Part shown: positions 8,046 through 16,678 of the stretch, piece by piece
Numbering within the stretch: the first letter of the stretch is position 1
Layout: every line of letters starts with the position of its first letter
Assembly (NCBI RefSeq): GCF_023072615.1
Contig: NZ_JAKNRW010000002.1
Span: forward strand, 124,001 to 188,000
Origin: Pseudomonas violetae
GTDB taxonomy: Bacteria; Pseudomonadota; Gammaproteobacteria; Pseudomonadales; Pseudomonadaceae
Length of the DNA stretch: 64,000 nucleotides
Direction of reading: 5' to 3'
Notes under the pieces: model-generated
What the model saw: the letters and a program-made list of their open reading frames with translations, nothing else
Databases searched by the model: none
Told to the model about the DNA's origin: nothing
Made by a program: the position numbers and the translations under genes

Positions 8046-10394
8046 ATGACTGCTCGTCCGCCTCGCGACACGGTACCCGCCACGCCAAGCATATTGACCC
8101 AATCTTCCTTGGCTGATGCTGCAACGCTGTACTCCAAAGAGCGATCAGTGCCTGATGACACAACGGGCTCCCTCGATGAGTTACGTTTGCGCAATAACCA
8201 ACTGACCGAAATGAATCAGCAGCTTCATGCCCAGCTCGACAAGCAACAGGCCGCATCGGTGGACTGTCAGAATGTGTTAAATGGCATCAACATTGGTGTT
8301 GTCTTGTTGGACACCCAACTGAATATTCGCCTGTTCACACCGGCTACCCGGTCGTTGTTCAACATGCGTGCCACCGACATCGGAAGACCATTGGCCGACC
8401 TATGTCCGTTGGCCACTGATGCCAATCTTCTGGAAGACGCCAGGACGGTGATGCGTGATAAGCAGCCGCTGGAGCGCGAGGTCCGGTCACAGAGTGGTGT
8501 GAGTTTTACCCGGCGGATTTCGCCCTACATCAAACAAGACAATTGTGTTGAAGGCGTGGTCATCACCTTCACCGACATTTGCGACAAAAAGCAAATCACC
8601 CAAGCACTTGAACAAGCGACGCACAATGCGCAACTAACGACGGCTGCCCGTACGCGGTTTCTGGCCTGTGCCAGTCACGATTTACGTCAGCCTTTACAAA
8701 CGCTCAAGTTGTTACAAGGCTTGTTACTCAGCCTGTTGACGGAGGAACAGTCTCGAAAACTGACCATCCGGATTGGCGAAACCGTGGGCGCCATGTCCGG
8801 CATGTTGAATGCGCTTCTGGATATCAACCACATTGAAACCGGCGCGGTTCGGGCGAATCCCGTTACTTTCCGAGTAAGTGATCTGTTGGACCGACTTGCC
8901 GACGAATTCAATTACAAGGCCGGTGCCAAAGGTTTACAACTCAGGCTCGTGCCCTGCCATCTATCGGTCGAAAGTGATCCGCGCTTATTGGAGCAGGTGT
9001 TGCGCCACTTACTCTCCAACGCGCTGCAATACACCCATGAAGGCCGGATACTGCTGGGCTGTCGTCGGCATGGAGCCTGGTTGAGTATCGAAGTTTGGGA
9101 CACTGGACTCGGTATCGAGCCACCGCATCTGGATTCAATCCTCGAAGCCAAGTCGCTGGATGAAGAGCCAGCTTCTGGCAATGACACCGGATTGACTGTC
9201 GTCAAACACTTGTGTGCTCTACTTGGGCATCGGTTGCGTGCGCAGTCCTGCATCACCAAAGGGTCTGCATTCTCCATTGATATCGCCTTGGCGAGTGAAA
9301 GCCCGGTATTGTCAGGAGCGATGCAACCGGCGCAAGCACTGGCACACAACCCCGTGGCCGGCGGCGAAATGATTCTGGCGGTCGAAGATGACGTGGAACT
9401 GCTCGAATTGTTGGGTTCACTGCTTAAATCCGCAGGCTATCAAGTGGCAATGGCGATCGACGGGAAGGCGGCACTGGACAGTGTCACGCGTGGCGGCGTG
9501 CAACCCGATCTGATTTTGGCCGACTTTAATCTGCCTGGATCAATCAACGGTTTACAGATGATCACACAGTTACGCATGACACTTCATCGCAGCATTCCTG
9601 CGATCATTCTGACGGGTGATATTTCGCGCCAAACCTCCCGCGATGTGGCATTTGAACACTGCATTCAGCTTAACAAGCCCGCGAAACTCAAAGAGGTCAC
9701 GTTCGTCATTGCTTCTCTGCTTGCACAGCAACGCGCTGCAAAAATCGATGCTGAGCGACTTGAGCAAATCGCGCCTTGCGATGCTCACGCATCGACAGTC
9801 TTCGTGGTGGATCGCGATGATCTTTTTCGCAATACGATCCGAGGCGTCCTTGAGTCCAACGGCTATCTGGTTCAGGACTACACATCAAGCGAGGCGTTTC
9901 TTGAAGGCTATGCACCCGGCCAACCCGCCTGTTTGCTGATTGATGCCCACCTGCCAGGAATGAACGGCCTTGAACTGCTGCACCGATTGAGAAAGAGCGG
10001 CTACGACTTGCCAGCTGTAGTGATCAGCAGTAGCAATGAAATTTCGATTGCTGTAGATGCCATGAAGGCCGGCGCATCGGATTTTATTGAAAAGCCATTT
10101 GGTCGCAGTGAGATGCTTCAATGTATTGCGCGGGCGCTGGAACATTCACTGGACGCGAATAAAAAACTGGCCTGGTTACAAGAAGCCAGTAGTTGCATCG
10201 ATAGCCTGACCGCTCGGCAGCGACAAGTCATGGACATGGTTCTCGCTGGGTTTGCGAGCAAGAAAATTGCAGCGGAACTCGGAATCAGCCAGCGAACGGT
10301 GGAAAATCACCGCGCCTCGGTCATGAATCGAACACACTCCAAGTCCATTCCGGCACTGGCGCGCATTGCACTGGCAGCTAATTCGAGGATGTGA
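8046..10394 (+). CDS. Hybrid sensor histidine kinase fused to FixJ/LuxR-type response regulator
   Basis: A complete phosphorelay in one 782-residue soluble chain. Order: hydrophilic/coiled start (40-75), PAS domain of the CheR-associated type (about 75-185), HisKA with His211 in ASHDLRQPL, HATPase with Asn325 (LSNALQYT) and DTGLGI at 352-357, first receiver (443-560, Asp493 in LADFNLPG), second receiver (585-700, Asp633 in IDAHLPGMNG, EKPF at 682-685) and a LuxR-type helix-turn-helix (720-775, ISQRTVENHR). No membrane segment is seen, so the signal is cytoplasmic and probably read by PAS. Having the DNA-binding output on the same chain as the kinase is unusual. The gene stands alone, divergent from nnrD and the decarboxylase operon, which it may control (inference). 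ATG at 8046 is preceded by GGAAAG. Confidence 0.88.
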   Translation: MTARPPRDTVPATPSILTQSSLADAATLYSKERSVPDDTTGSLDELRLRNNQLTEMNQQLHAQLDKQQAASVDCQNVLNGINIGVVLLDTQLNIRLFTPATRSLFNMRATDIGRPLADLCPLATDANLLEDARTVMRDKQPLEREVRSQSGVSFTRRISPYIKQDNCVEGVVITFTDICDKKQITQALEQATHNAQLTTAARTRFLACASHDLRQPLQTLKLLQGLLLSLLTEEQSRKLTIRIGETVGAMSGMLNALLDINHIETGAVRANPVTFRVSDLLDRLADEFNYKAGAKGLQLRLVPCHLSVESDPRLLEQVLRHLLSNALQYTHEGRILLGCRRHGAWLSIEVWDTGLGIEPPHLDSILEAKSLDEEPASGNDTGLTVVKHLCALLGHRLRAQSCITKGSAFSIDIALASESPVLSGAMQPAQALAHNPVAGGEMILAVEDDVELLELLGSLLKSAGYQVAMAIDGKAALDSVTRGGVQPDLILADFNLPGSINGLQMITQLRMTLHRSIPAIILTGDISRQTSRDVAFEHCIQLNKPAKLKEVTFVIASLLAQQRAAKIDAERLEQIAPCDAHASTVFVVDRDDLFRNTIRGVLESNGYLVQDYTSSEAFLEGYAPGQPACLLIDAHLPGMNGLELLHRLRKSGYDLPAVVISSSNEISIAVDAMKAGASDFIEKPFGRSEMLQCIARALEHSLDANKKLAWLQEASSCIDSLTARQRQVMDMVLAGFASKKIAAELGISQRTVENHRASVMNRTHSKSIPALARIALAANSRM

Positions 10395-10480
10395 AAAAAG
10401 CTGCCGTGATGCCCAGTTTGTCTGGACGATCTTGCATGGCAAGCACGTATAATACCTGTGTTAAGGACGCTGATAAGCGT

Positions 10481-11815
10481 TCACCTTGCGGCATGTTTAC
10501 AAAACTGGACGTTCACTTCAAAGCCCTCCCCCCTTCCTGTCGCCGGTGATACCAAGGTCATGCTGGCGCCGACGCCTTGCACAATGGTTTTAGCAATGGC
10601 CAACCCCAGCCCTGAACCACTGGCTTCACTGTTACCTCGCACAAAACGTTCGGTCAGGTGCTGCAACACCGCTTCCGGCACCGGCGGGCCGCCATTGACC
10701 ACCCGCAGCAGCGCTTGATCGGTGAGGCTGACCTCAACCGGTTGATCCGCGGCGCCATGCTTGAGCGCATTCTCGACCAGGTTGCGCAACAGGATGGCAA
10801 ACGCATCGGGATCAATGGCCGAGTAAACGCTGGCCTCGCTCGGCAAGTGCAACGCGATACGCTGACCGCTGCTGTGGTTCCACTCATCGACCACATGGGC
10901 CAGCAACGGAATCAGGTCCTGGGGCGCTTCGGACAACAGACCTCCGCCCTCAGCCTTGGCCAGTTGCATGAGTTTTTCCGAGAGCCGCGCCAACTCCCGT
11001 AACGAGTTCTCGATCTTCGCCGCACGCACCTGCAACGGGCCTTCGGGGGCTTCGTGGCGCAGGCGCTGGATCTGCGCCAACGTTGCCGCCAACGGTGTGC
11101 GCAATTCATGGGCGCTGTTGGCCGTGAAGCTGCGCTCAGCCTCCAACGCCTTGCGCAAGCGCCCCAGCAAATGGTTGACCGCATCGGCCAGCGGGTCGAT
11201 TTCCGCCGGCAGTCGCGTCACTTTGATCGGTGACAGATCGCCCACGCCCCGCGCTTCCACGGCATGACGATAGGCCAACACGCTGCGCAAGCTGATGCGT
11301 ACAAACAACCAGGTGCCCAACAGGCAGATGGGGATCAGCGCCAACAACGGCAACAACAAGGCAAACAGGGCTTCCCGCGCGGCTTCACGGCGATGATTCA
11401 GCGGCTCGGCGATCTCGATAAACACAGTATTGCGCAGCGCAGAGGCACCGTACAGACGATACTTTTGAGTGGTGGAAAACCCTTCGCGCGGCCTTTTGTT
11501 GAAGATCTTCGGGTTGGCGTCGTGGGACTGCATCAGAATCTCGCCCTCGGCGTCACGCACCAGGTATGTCAGGTATTCCTTGTGCATTTTCAGGGTCGCG
11601 ATATGTTGCGCCTCGCGAGGCGCTTCGCGGTTGCTGATTTCCAGCACGGCCAGGGGCAGGATGCGTTGCGCGGTCTCTTCCAATGCGCTGTCGAATGCTT
11701 CGTTCAACTCATGTTGCACCACCAGCCAGGCGCCGACGGTCCCCCCCAGCCAGAGCAAGGTCATGCCAAGGGTCAACCCCAGGCCGAGACGTTTTTGCAG
11801 GCTTGACGACTTCAT
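10481..11815 (-). CDS. Two-component sensor histidine kinase (QseC/TctE-like)
   Basis: Membrane kinase of 444 residues. Transmembrane helices at about 12-34 and 150-172 bracket a periplasmic sensor of about 115 residues; a HAMP-like linker follows, then HisKA with His236 in NSAHELRTPL, and a HATPase with NLVENALKHG and GSGLGLAI. Its ATG overlaps the TGA of the upstream response regulator by four bases, so the two are cotranscribed and coupled. The pair is divergent from the PepSY/DUF2271/flavoreductase/ApbE genes, making these the likely targets. PepSY-linked redox systems controlled by such pairs are often metal or redox responsive, but the signal is not shown by the sequence. Confidence 0.9.
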   Translation of the reverse strand: MKSSSLQKRLGLGLTLGMTLLWLGGTVGAWLVVQHELNEAFDSALEETAQRILPLAVLEISNREAPREAQHIATLKMHKEYLTYLVRDAEGEILMQSHDANPKIFNKRPREGFSTTQKYRLYGASALRNTVFIEIAEPLNHRREAAREALFALLLPLLALIPICLLGTWLFVRISLRSVLAYRHAVEARGVGDLSPIKVTRLPAEIDPLADAVNHLLGRLRKALEAERSFTANSAHELRTPLAATLAQIQRLRHEAPEGPLQVRAAKIENSLRELARLSEKLMQLAKAEGGGLLSEAPQDLIPLLAHVVDEWNHSSGQRIALHLPSEASVYSAIDPDAFAILLRNLVENALKHGAADQPVEVSLTDQALLRVVNGGPPVPEAVLQHLTERFVRGNSEASGSGLGLAIAKTIVQGVGASMTLVSPATGRGEGFEVNVQFCKHAAR

Positions 11816-12471
11816 ACAGACATCAACCGATAACCCATGCCGCGCACGGTTTCAATCAGGTCACGCCCGAGTTTTTTGCGCAGGCGGCTGATATAGACCT
11901 CGATAGTGTTGCTCTCGATTTCGGCGCCAAAGGCGTACAAGCGCTCTTCGAGCTGCGACTTGGACAGCAGCGCACTGGGGCGCTGCACAAAGGCCTCGAA
12001 CAGCGCCCATTCACGGGCCGTCAGGTCTACGGTGGTACCGGCACGCTGTACCGTGCGGGCATTCATGTCGACCTGCAATTCACCGAGCCTGATTTGCGGA
12101 TTGGGATTGCCGCTGTAGCGTCGGGCCACGGCCGCCACCCGGGCCGAGAGTTCGAACAGGTCGAACGGTTTGACCAAGTAGTCGTCCGCCCCGGCATTGA
12201 GGCCAGCGATACGCTCGGATATCTGATCCTGGGCGGTCAGGATAATCACCGGGGTCACGTCCCCTGCCGAACGCTGCTGACGCAAGAAGTCCAGCCCGCG
12301 ACCGTCCGGCAGCATCAAGTCCAGCAAAATAAGGTCGTAAGGCGTGGTGCGCACGCTACTGCGCGCATAGTCCAGGCGCTGTACCCAATCCACGGCGTGG
12401 CCGTCATCGGCGATCTGCTCGCGCACCGCTTCCCCTACCCCGGGTGCGTCCTCGACCAATAAAACCCGCAT
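11812..12471 (-). CDS. OmpR/PhoB-family response regulator
   Basis: 219-residue DNA-binding regulator. The frame is open to 12504, but the ATG at 12471 has a strong AGGAGGTG ribosome site and begins the receiver directly (MRVLLVEDAPG). Phospho-acceptor Asp51 (LILLDLMLPDG), the KPF lysine and a C-terminal winged helix with SNTIEVYISRLRKKL are present. The first gene of a two-gene operon with the kinase, it is divergent from the PepSY gene; a perfect palindrome at 12525-12540 lies between them and could be its operator. Confidence 0.92.
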   Translation of the reverse strand: MRVLLVEDAPGVGEAVREQIADDGHAVDWVQRLDYARSSVRTTPYDLILLDLMLPDGRGLDFLRQQRSAGDVTPVIILTAQDQISERIAGLNAGADDYLVKPFDLFELSARVAAVARRYSGNPNPQIRLGELQVDMNARTVQRAGTTVDLTAREWALFEAFVQRPSALLSKSQLEERLYAFGAEIESNTIEVYISRLRKKLGRDLIETVRGMGYRLMSV

Positions 12472-12524
12472 CTGGCACCTCCTGTGATGGTTGTAGTGCT
12501 GCACCCTAGCCGCTTTACCTGACG

Positions 12525-12540
12525 TGAATCTGAAGATTCA
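12525..12540. promoter_or_regulatory. Perfect inverted repeat in divergent promoter region
   Basis: TGAATCT-GA-AGATTCA, 7+2+7 bases, sits 54 bases before the response regulator start and 62 bases before the PepSY gene. Its central position in a short divergent promoter region suggests an operator for the adjacent regulator, though OmpR-family proteins more often bind direct repeats. Confidence 0.45.
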
Positions 12541-12602
12541 GCTGGTTGTCAGGAATGCACCTTAGGGTATGCCAAAGAAGCCGACCCGGCAGGAGACAGA
12601 TC

Positions 12603-12926
12603 ATGAAATCAGCTTTTGTTGCCAGTACCGCCCTGTTGAGCATTCTGCTCAGCGGTTACGCCCTGGCCGATGACGACTGCAACGAGCCGGTCAGCGACTG
12701 GCAACCGCGCGAAACCTTGCGCCAGCAAGTGGAGCAGCAATGGGGCTGGAGCGTGCAGCGCATCAAGGTCGATGACGGTTGCTACAAGCTCAAAGGCGCC
12801 GATCGCAAGGGCAACGCCATCCAAGCCCGCTATGCACCTGCGTCGCTGCGGCTGCGCACGTTGCAGATCGACTTCGGTGACGACGGCGACGCCGCCGATT
12901 ACCTGGCCAGCCCTGCCCGCAAATGA
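12603..12926 (+). CDS. Exported PepSY-domain protein
   Basis: Small periplasmic protein of 107 residues. The ATG at 12603 follows a GGAG ribosome site and starts a signal peptide (MKSAFVAST...YALA) with cleavage expected near residue 20. The mature part (about 87 residues) has the PepSY_2 pattern of WQPRETLRQQVEQQWGW followed by a strand-rich C-terminal half and an acidic end. It is the first gene of a set continuing with DUF2271, a PepSY-type membrane flavoreductase and ApbE; PepSY proteins may inhibit or sense, or may help redox partners, but the role of this one is unknown. Confidence 0.8.
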   Translation: MKSAFVASTALLSILLSGYALADDDCNEPVSDWQPRETLRQQVEQQWGWSVQRIKVDDGCYKLKGADRKGNAIQARYAPASLRLRTLQIDFGDDGDAADYLASPARK

Positions 12927-13010
12927 TCGTTGCCGATTTTTCCAGGCTGTTCAGGTTGCTGTCAGCCAGCGGGTCCAGGCTCTCCTCCTGACGTTTAAAA
13001 GGACACACCC

Positions 13011-13481
13011 ATGAAAAAAATCATCGCTGCAACCTGCCTCGCCAGCGCAATTGCCCTGCCGGGGCTGGCCCAGGCCCGTGAAGTGACATTGACCACCCAG
13101 CTCAAGGACTACAGCGGCAACGACGCCTACCTGGCGATCTATGTCACCGACGCCAACGGCCAATACCACAAAACCCTGTGGGTCGCCGGCAAGAAGGCCA
13201 AGTACTACAAGCACCTGGGCGACTGGGCCCGTGGCAGCGGGATGAGCCCGAGCGAGTTTGACGGGGTCAGCGGTGCCAGTGTCGGCAGCGGGCGCACGCT
13301 TAAAGTCAGCGTTGAGCTGGCAGACACCCTGATCGATGCCGGGTATCAGATCCGCATCGACAGCGCCGTCGAGGACAAGCGTGACGCCCGCGCCGATATC
13401 AGCGTACCCCTGACGTCCAAGGGCGCAGGCAAACCGGCGACGGGCAGTACTTACGTCGAGTCCTTCACTTACGATCTGTAG
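13011..13481 (+). CDS. Exported DUF2271 protein with a candidate FMN-attachment motif
   Basis: 156 residues. A signal peptide ends at AQA (about residue 22), so the protein should be periplasmic. The rest matches the DUF2271 pattern (GxYLAIYVTDANGQYHKTLWV, residues KYYKHLGDW, strand-rich C-terminus). The stretch D84-G-V-S-G-A-S90 fits the D-x-x-[ST]-G-A-[ST] consensus recognised by ApbE flavin transferases, with Ser90 as the predicted site of phosphoester-linked FMN. An ApbE gene and a PepSY membrane flavoreductase follow in the same direction (26 bases to the reductase), supporting a flavinylated electron carrier. Family membership is recognised; covalent flavin is inference. Confidence 0.85.
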   Translation: MKKIIAATCLASAIALPGLAQAREVTLTTQLKDYSGNDAYLAIYVTDANGQYHKTLWVAGKKAKYYKHLGDWARGSGMSPSEFDGVSGASVGSGRTLKVSVELADTLIDAGYQIRIDSAVEDKRDARADISVPLTSKGAGKPATGSTYVESFTYDL

Positions 13482-13506
13482 CACCCGCCATTTCTGGAGG
13501 CTGAAC

Positions 13507-15687
13507 ATGCTTCGCCAGCTGCACTCACTGCCCGGTTTGGTCGCCGCCCTGTTGGTCATGTTGTTGGCCATCAGCGGCGCAGCACTGTCTGTCGACCCGA
13601 TCCTGGAACGCCTGCACAACGCACCGATCGCCACTGGGCAACTCAACGTCGGTCAATTGGCCGCCCGTGTTGCCAGCCAGTACCCCGGCGTGGAGCAGAT
13701 TCAGCGCAGCGCGTCCGGAACCGTCATCGTCTACTACAACCAGGATGGTCAGGCCGGGGCCGAAAAGGTTGATCCACTGACCGGCCACGGCCTTGCACCC
13801 TATGAGCCCTCGGCCTTCTCACGCTGGATGAAAGATCTGCACCGCTCACTGTTCATGGGCACACCAGGCCACGGGGTGTCAGGCGTCGGTGCGCTGTTTA
13901 TGTTGATCCTCTCGGTGTCGGGCGCGTTGCTGCTGGCCCGGCGCCTGGGTGGCTGGCGCAACCTGCTGCGGCCACTGCGCGGTACATTCAGCCAGCGCTG
14001 GCACGCCGAAGTCGGACGTCTGGCCTTGCTCGGGCTGCTGCTGTCGGCCCTGAGCGGGCTCTACATGTCCGCCACCACCTTCGGTTTGATCGCCGACGGA
14101 AGTCAGAGCGAGCCGGCCTTCCCCACTCACATCAGCGCCGGTGCGGCGTTGCCGGTGGCGAACCTGCAAGCGTTGCAGGCCACCGACCTGAATGACCTGC
14201 GCGAACTGGTCTACCCCAGCCCCGGCAACCCGCAAGACGTGTTTTCCTTGCGCACGGCTCAGGGCGATGGCTACGTGGACCCGGTCAGCGGCACATTGTT
14301 GTCCTGGCAGCCGCACGACTCGATGCAAAGCGCTTACGAACTGATCTACCAGTTGCACACCGGTGAAGGCCTCTGGTGGCTGGCCCTGCCGCTCGGGCTC
14401 TGTGCAATCTGCGTGCCTTTGATGAGCGTGACCGGCGTCCTGCTCTGGTGGCGCCGCCGCAAGGCCGGCCCGAACATCCGCCACAACACCCCCGCCCACT
14501 CCGCTGACAGCGTGATTCTGGTAGGAAGTGAAAACAACAGCACTTGGGGCTTTGCCAACACCCTGCATGAAGCCCTGCGCCAGGCCGGGCACCGCGTGCA
14601 CAGCGCAGCGATGAATGAATGGACAGGCGATTACCGCAGTGCGCAAAGGCTATTCATCCTCACCGCGACCCATGGCGATGGTGATGCCCCAGCCTCGGCG
14701 TCGCACTTCCTCACACGGCTGAGCAAGGTCGGCCTAAAACCGGGCCTGCCGTTTGCGGTGCTGGGTTTGGGGGATCGACAATTTGCGCAATTCTGTCAGT
14801 ACGCCCATCAAGTGCAGGCGGCGCTGGTGCAGGCCGGTGGCGTGCAATTACTGGGGCTGGAAACCGTCAATCGCCAGTCCTCTCAAGAGTTCGCGCGCTG
14901 GGGTCATGCCCTGGGCGACGTACTGGGGCATGACTTGACGCTGGTCCACACCCCCGAGCAACCGCTTACCCACCTACTGGAGTTGCAGGAATGCATTGTG
15001 TACGGCGAACAGGTGAATGCACCGACCCACGTCCTGCGCTTCAAGGCACCGGACAAGTTTCCCGACTTTCAAGCCGGGGACCTGGTCGGGATTGTCCCGC
15101 CGGGTAGCCCGGTCCCGCGCTTCTACTCACTGGCGAGCAGCGCCGACGACGGCGTGCTGGAAATCTGCGTCCGTAAACACGAAGGTGGCGTGTGCTCGGA
15201 GTTCCTGCATGGCTTGAGCCTTGGCGCATCGATCCAAGCCTTTATCCAGCCCAATCCGCAATTTCGGCCAGCATCGGGCGCACACCCGGTGATCCTGATC
15301 GGCGCCGGCACCGGTATTGGTCCCTTGGCCGGTTTTATCCGTAACAACAAGGCCCGGCACCCGATGCATCTGTATTGGGGCGGACGCAACCCGGCGTCAG
15401 ATTTCCTCTACGAACCGGAGCTCAACCGTTACCTGGCAGACCGACGCCTGACCGCATTGCGTGCCGCGTTCTCCCAGGTTCAGGACCGCAGTTACGTGCA
15501 AGACCGGTTGATCAGCGACGCCCTGGCCTTGCGCAGACTGATTGAGAAAGGCGCCCAGGTATTGGTGTGTGGCAGCCGCGAAATGGCCAAAGGCGTGATG
15601 CAGGCCCTGGATGAAGTGTTGGCACCGATCAACCTGAGCGTGCTGACCCTCAAGACACAAGGACGCTATCGTGAAGATGTCTACTGA
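13507..15687 (+). CDS. PepSY-type membrane flavoreductase (PepSY TM + flavodoxin + FAD/NAD(P)H reductase)
   Basis: 726-residue inner-membrane protein likely carrying electrons from cytoplasmic NAD(P)H across the membrane. Membrane helices lie near 10-30, 125-145, 165-190 and 300-325, with histidines (LHRSL, HGVSG, WHAEVGR, LHTGEG) suited to haem, and a periplasmic loop between. A flavodoxin-like domain follows (about 340-475, TATHGDGDAP), then a sulfite reductase-like FAD module (RFYSLASSADDG, GVCSEF) and nucleotide domain (GAGTGIGPLAGFIR). The ORF overlaps apbE by 17 bases. Combined with the DUF2271 protein this looks like an extracytoplasmic electron transfer chain; ferric-siderophore or metal reduction are possible uses, consistent with a VIT1-like transporter downstream. 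Confidence 0.88.
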   Translation: MLRQLHSLPGLVAALLVMLLAISGAALSVDPILERLHNAPIATGQLNVGQLAARVASQYPGVEQIQRSASGTVIVYYNQDGQAGAEKVDPLTGHGLAPYEPSAFSRWMKDLHRSLFMGTPGHGVSGVGALFMLILSVSGALLLARRLGGWRNLLRPLRGTFSQRWHAEVGRLALLGLLLSALSGLYMSATTFGLIADGSQSEPAFPTHISAGAALPVANLQALQATDLNDLRELVYPSPGNPQDVFSLRTAQGDGYVDPVSGTLLSWQPHDSMQSAYELIYQLHTGEGLWWLALPLGLCAICVPLMSVTGVLLWWRRRKAGPNIRHNTPAHSADSVILVGSENNSTWGFANTLHEALRQAGHRVHSAAMNEWTGDYRSAQRLFILTATHGDGDAPASASHFLTRLSKVGLKPGLPFAVLGLGDRQFAQFCQYAHQVQAALVQAGGVQLLGLETVNRQSSQEFARWGHALGDVLGHDLTLVHTPEQPLTHLLELQECIVYGEQVNAPTHVLRFKAPDKFPDFQAGDLVGIVPPGSPVPRFYSLASSADDGVLEICVRKHEGGVCSEFLHGLSLGASIQAFIQPNPQFRPASGAHPVILIGAGTGIGPLAGFIRNNKARHPMHLYWGGRNPASDFLYEPELNRYLADRRLTALRAAFSQVQDRSYVQDRLISDALALRRLIEKGAQVLVCGSREMAKGVMQALDEVLAPINLSVLTLKTQGRYREDVY

Positions 15688-16675
15688 TGGGCAACGCTAC
15701 AGCCTGAGCGGCGAGACCATGGGCACCCGCTACACCGCATTGTTCTATGCCGATGCAGGCATCGACACTGACGAAATCGGCCATGGCCTGGCCCATGCCG
15801 TAGCCCGGGTGGACCAGCAAATGTCCACCTGGAAAGCCGACTCCGACCTCAACCGCCTCAACGCCGCCCCCGAACAGGAGTGGCTTTCAGTACCCAAGGA
15901 ACTGGCCACGGTGCTGGCCGCCGCGCTGCGGGTCAGTCAGCAATCGGGCGGCGCCTTCGACATCGCCGTCGGTGATCTGGTGGACGCCTGGGGGTTCGGT
16001 CCCGGCGAACAGTCGGTCACTGAACAGGCACTGGCGGCAACCTCACCGCGCACCCGACTGTCCGCCAGCGCAGCGCTGGTGGTTGACCCGCAACGCAATC
16101 AGGTGCGCAAACGTGCGCCACTGCACCTTGATTTGAATGGCATCGCCAAGGGCTTCGGCGTCGATGAACTGGGCCGCTGCCTGGAAGGTTTTGGCATCAC
16201 TCGCTACTTGGTGGGCATCGACGGCGAGATGCGCGCTCGTGGCGTCAAGCCTGATGCGCAACCCTGGGTCGTGGCCATTGAAAAACCCTGTCGGGGCGTG
16301 CGTGAAGTCATGGGTGTGATGGAACTTAGCGATGCCGCCATTGCGACGTCGGGGGACTATCGACAGTGGGTCGATATGAGTGGGCAAACCTTCGCCCATA
16401 CCATGAACCCGGTCACCGGCGCACCACTGCGCAACTCACTGGCAGCGGTCACCGTGGTGGCGGCCTCGTGCATGCTCGCCGATGCGTGGGCCACGGCGCT
16501 GATGGTGCTGGGGGAAATCGAAGGCCCGCGGCTGGCTCAGGAACGCGCGATGGACGCGCTGTTTGTGCTGCACGACGGAGAACAGTTCAAGGAAATTTCT
16601 ATAGTCGGCGGCCAATTGCAGGCGCACATTGAAACCCGTCCGAATGATTTGCCCAATGACAGTGAGTCCCGTTAA
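15671..16675 (+). CDS. apbE: FAD:protein FMN transferase
   Basis: Transfers FMN from FAD to a Ser/Thr of a target protein, with Mg2+. 334 residues; the family signatures GETMGTRY near the start, DLNGIAKGFGVDELG around 155-170, the GDYR segment, and HTMNPVTGAP with DAWATALMVLG in the C-terminal part are all present. It begins inside the end of the flavoreductase gene; GTG at 15671 is 7 bases after AAGGA, and the ATG at 15677 is an alternative. No signal peptide or lipobox is seen, whereas many ApbE proteins are periplasmic; a substrate modified before export or another route is implied. Nearby target candidate: the DUF2271 protein. Confidence 0.93.
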   Translation: MKMSTDGQRYSLSGETMGTRYTALFYADAGIDTDEIGHGLAHAVARVDQQMSTWKADSDLNRLNAAPEQEWLSVPKELATVLAAALRVSQQSGGAFDIAVGDLVDAWGFGPGEQSVTEQALAATSPRTRLSASAALVVDPQRNQVRKRAPLHLDLNGIAKGFGVDELGRCLEGFGITRYLVGIDGEMRARGVKPDAQPWVVAIEKPCRGVREVMGVMELSDAAIATSGDYRQWVDMSGQTFAHTMNPVTGAPLRNSLAAVTVVAASCMLADAWATALMVLGEIEGPRLAQERAMDALFVLHDGEQFKEISIVGGQLQAHIETRPNDLPNDSESR

Positions 16676-16678
16676 ACC

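Noticed and set aside
10466..10480. ACGCT-GATA-AGCGT hairpin just after the kinase stop codon
   Set aside because: Five-base stem with no T run; too weak to call a terminator.
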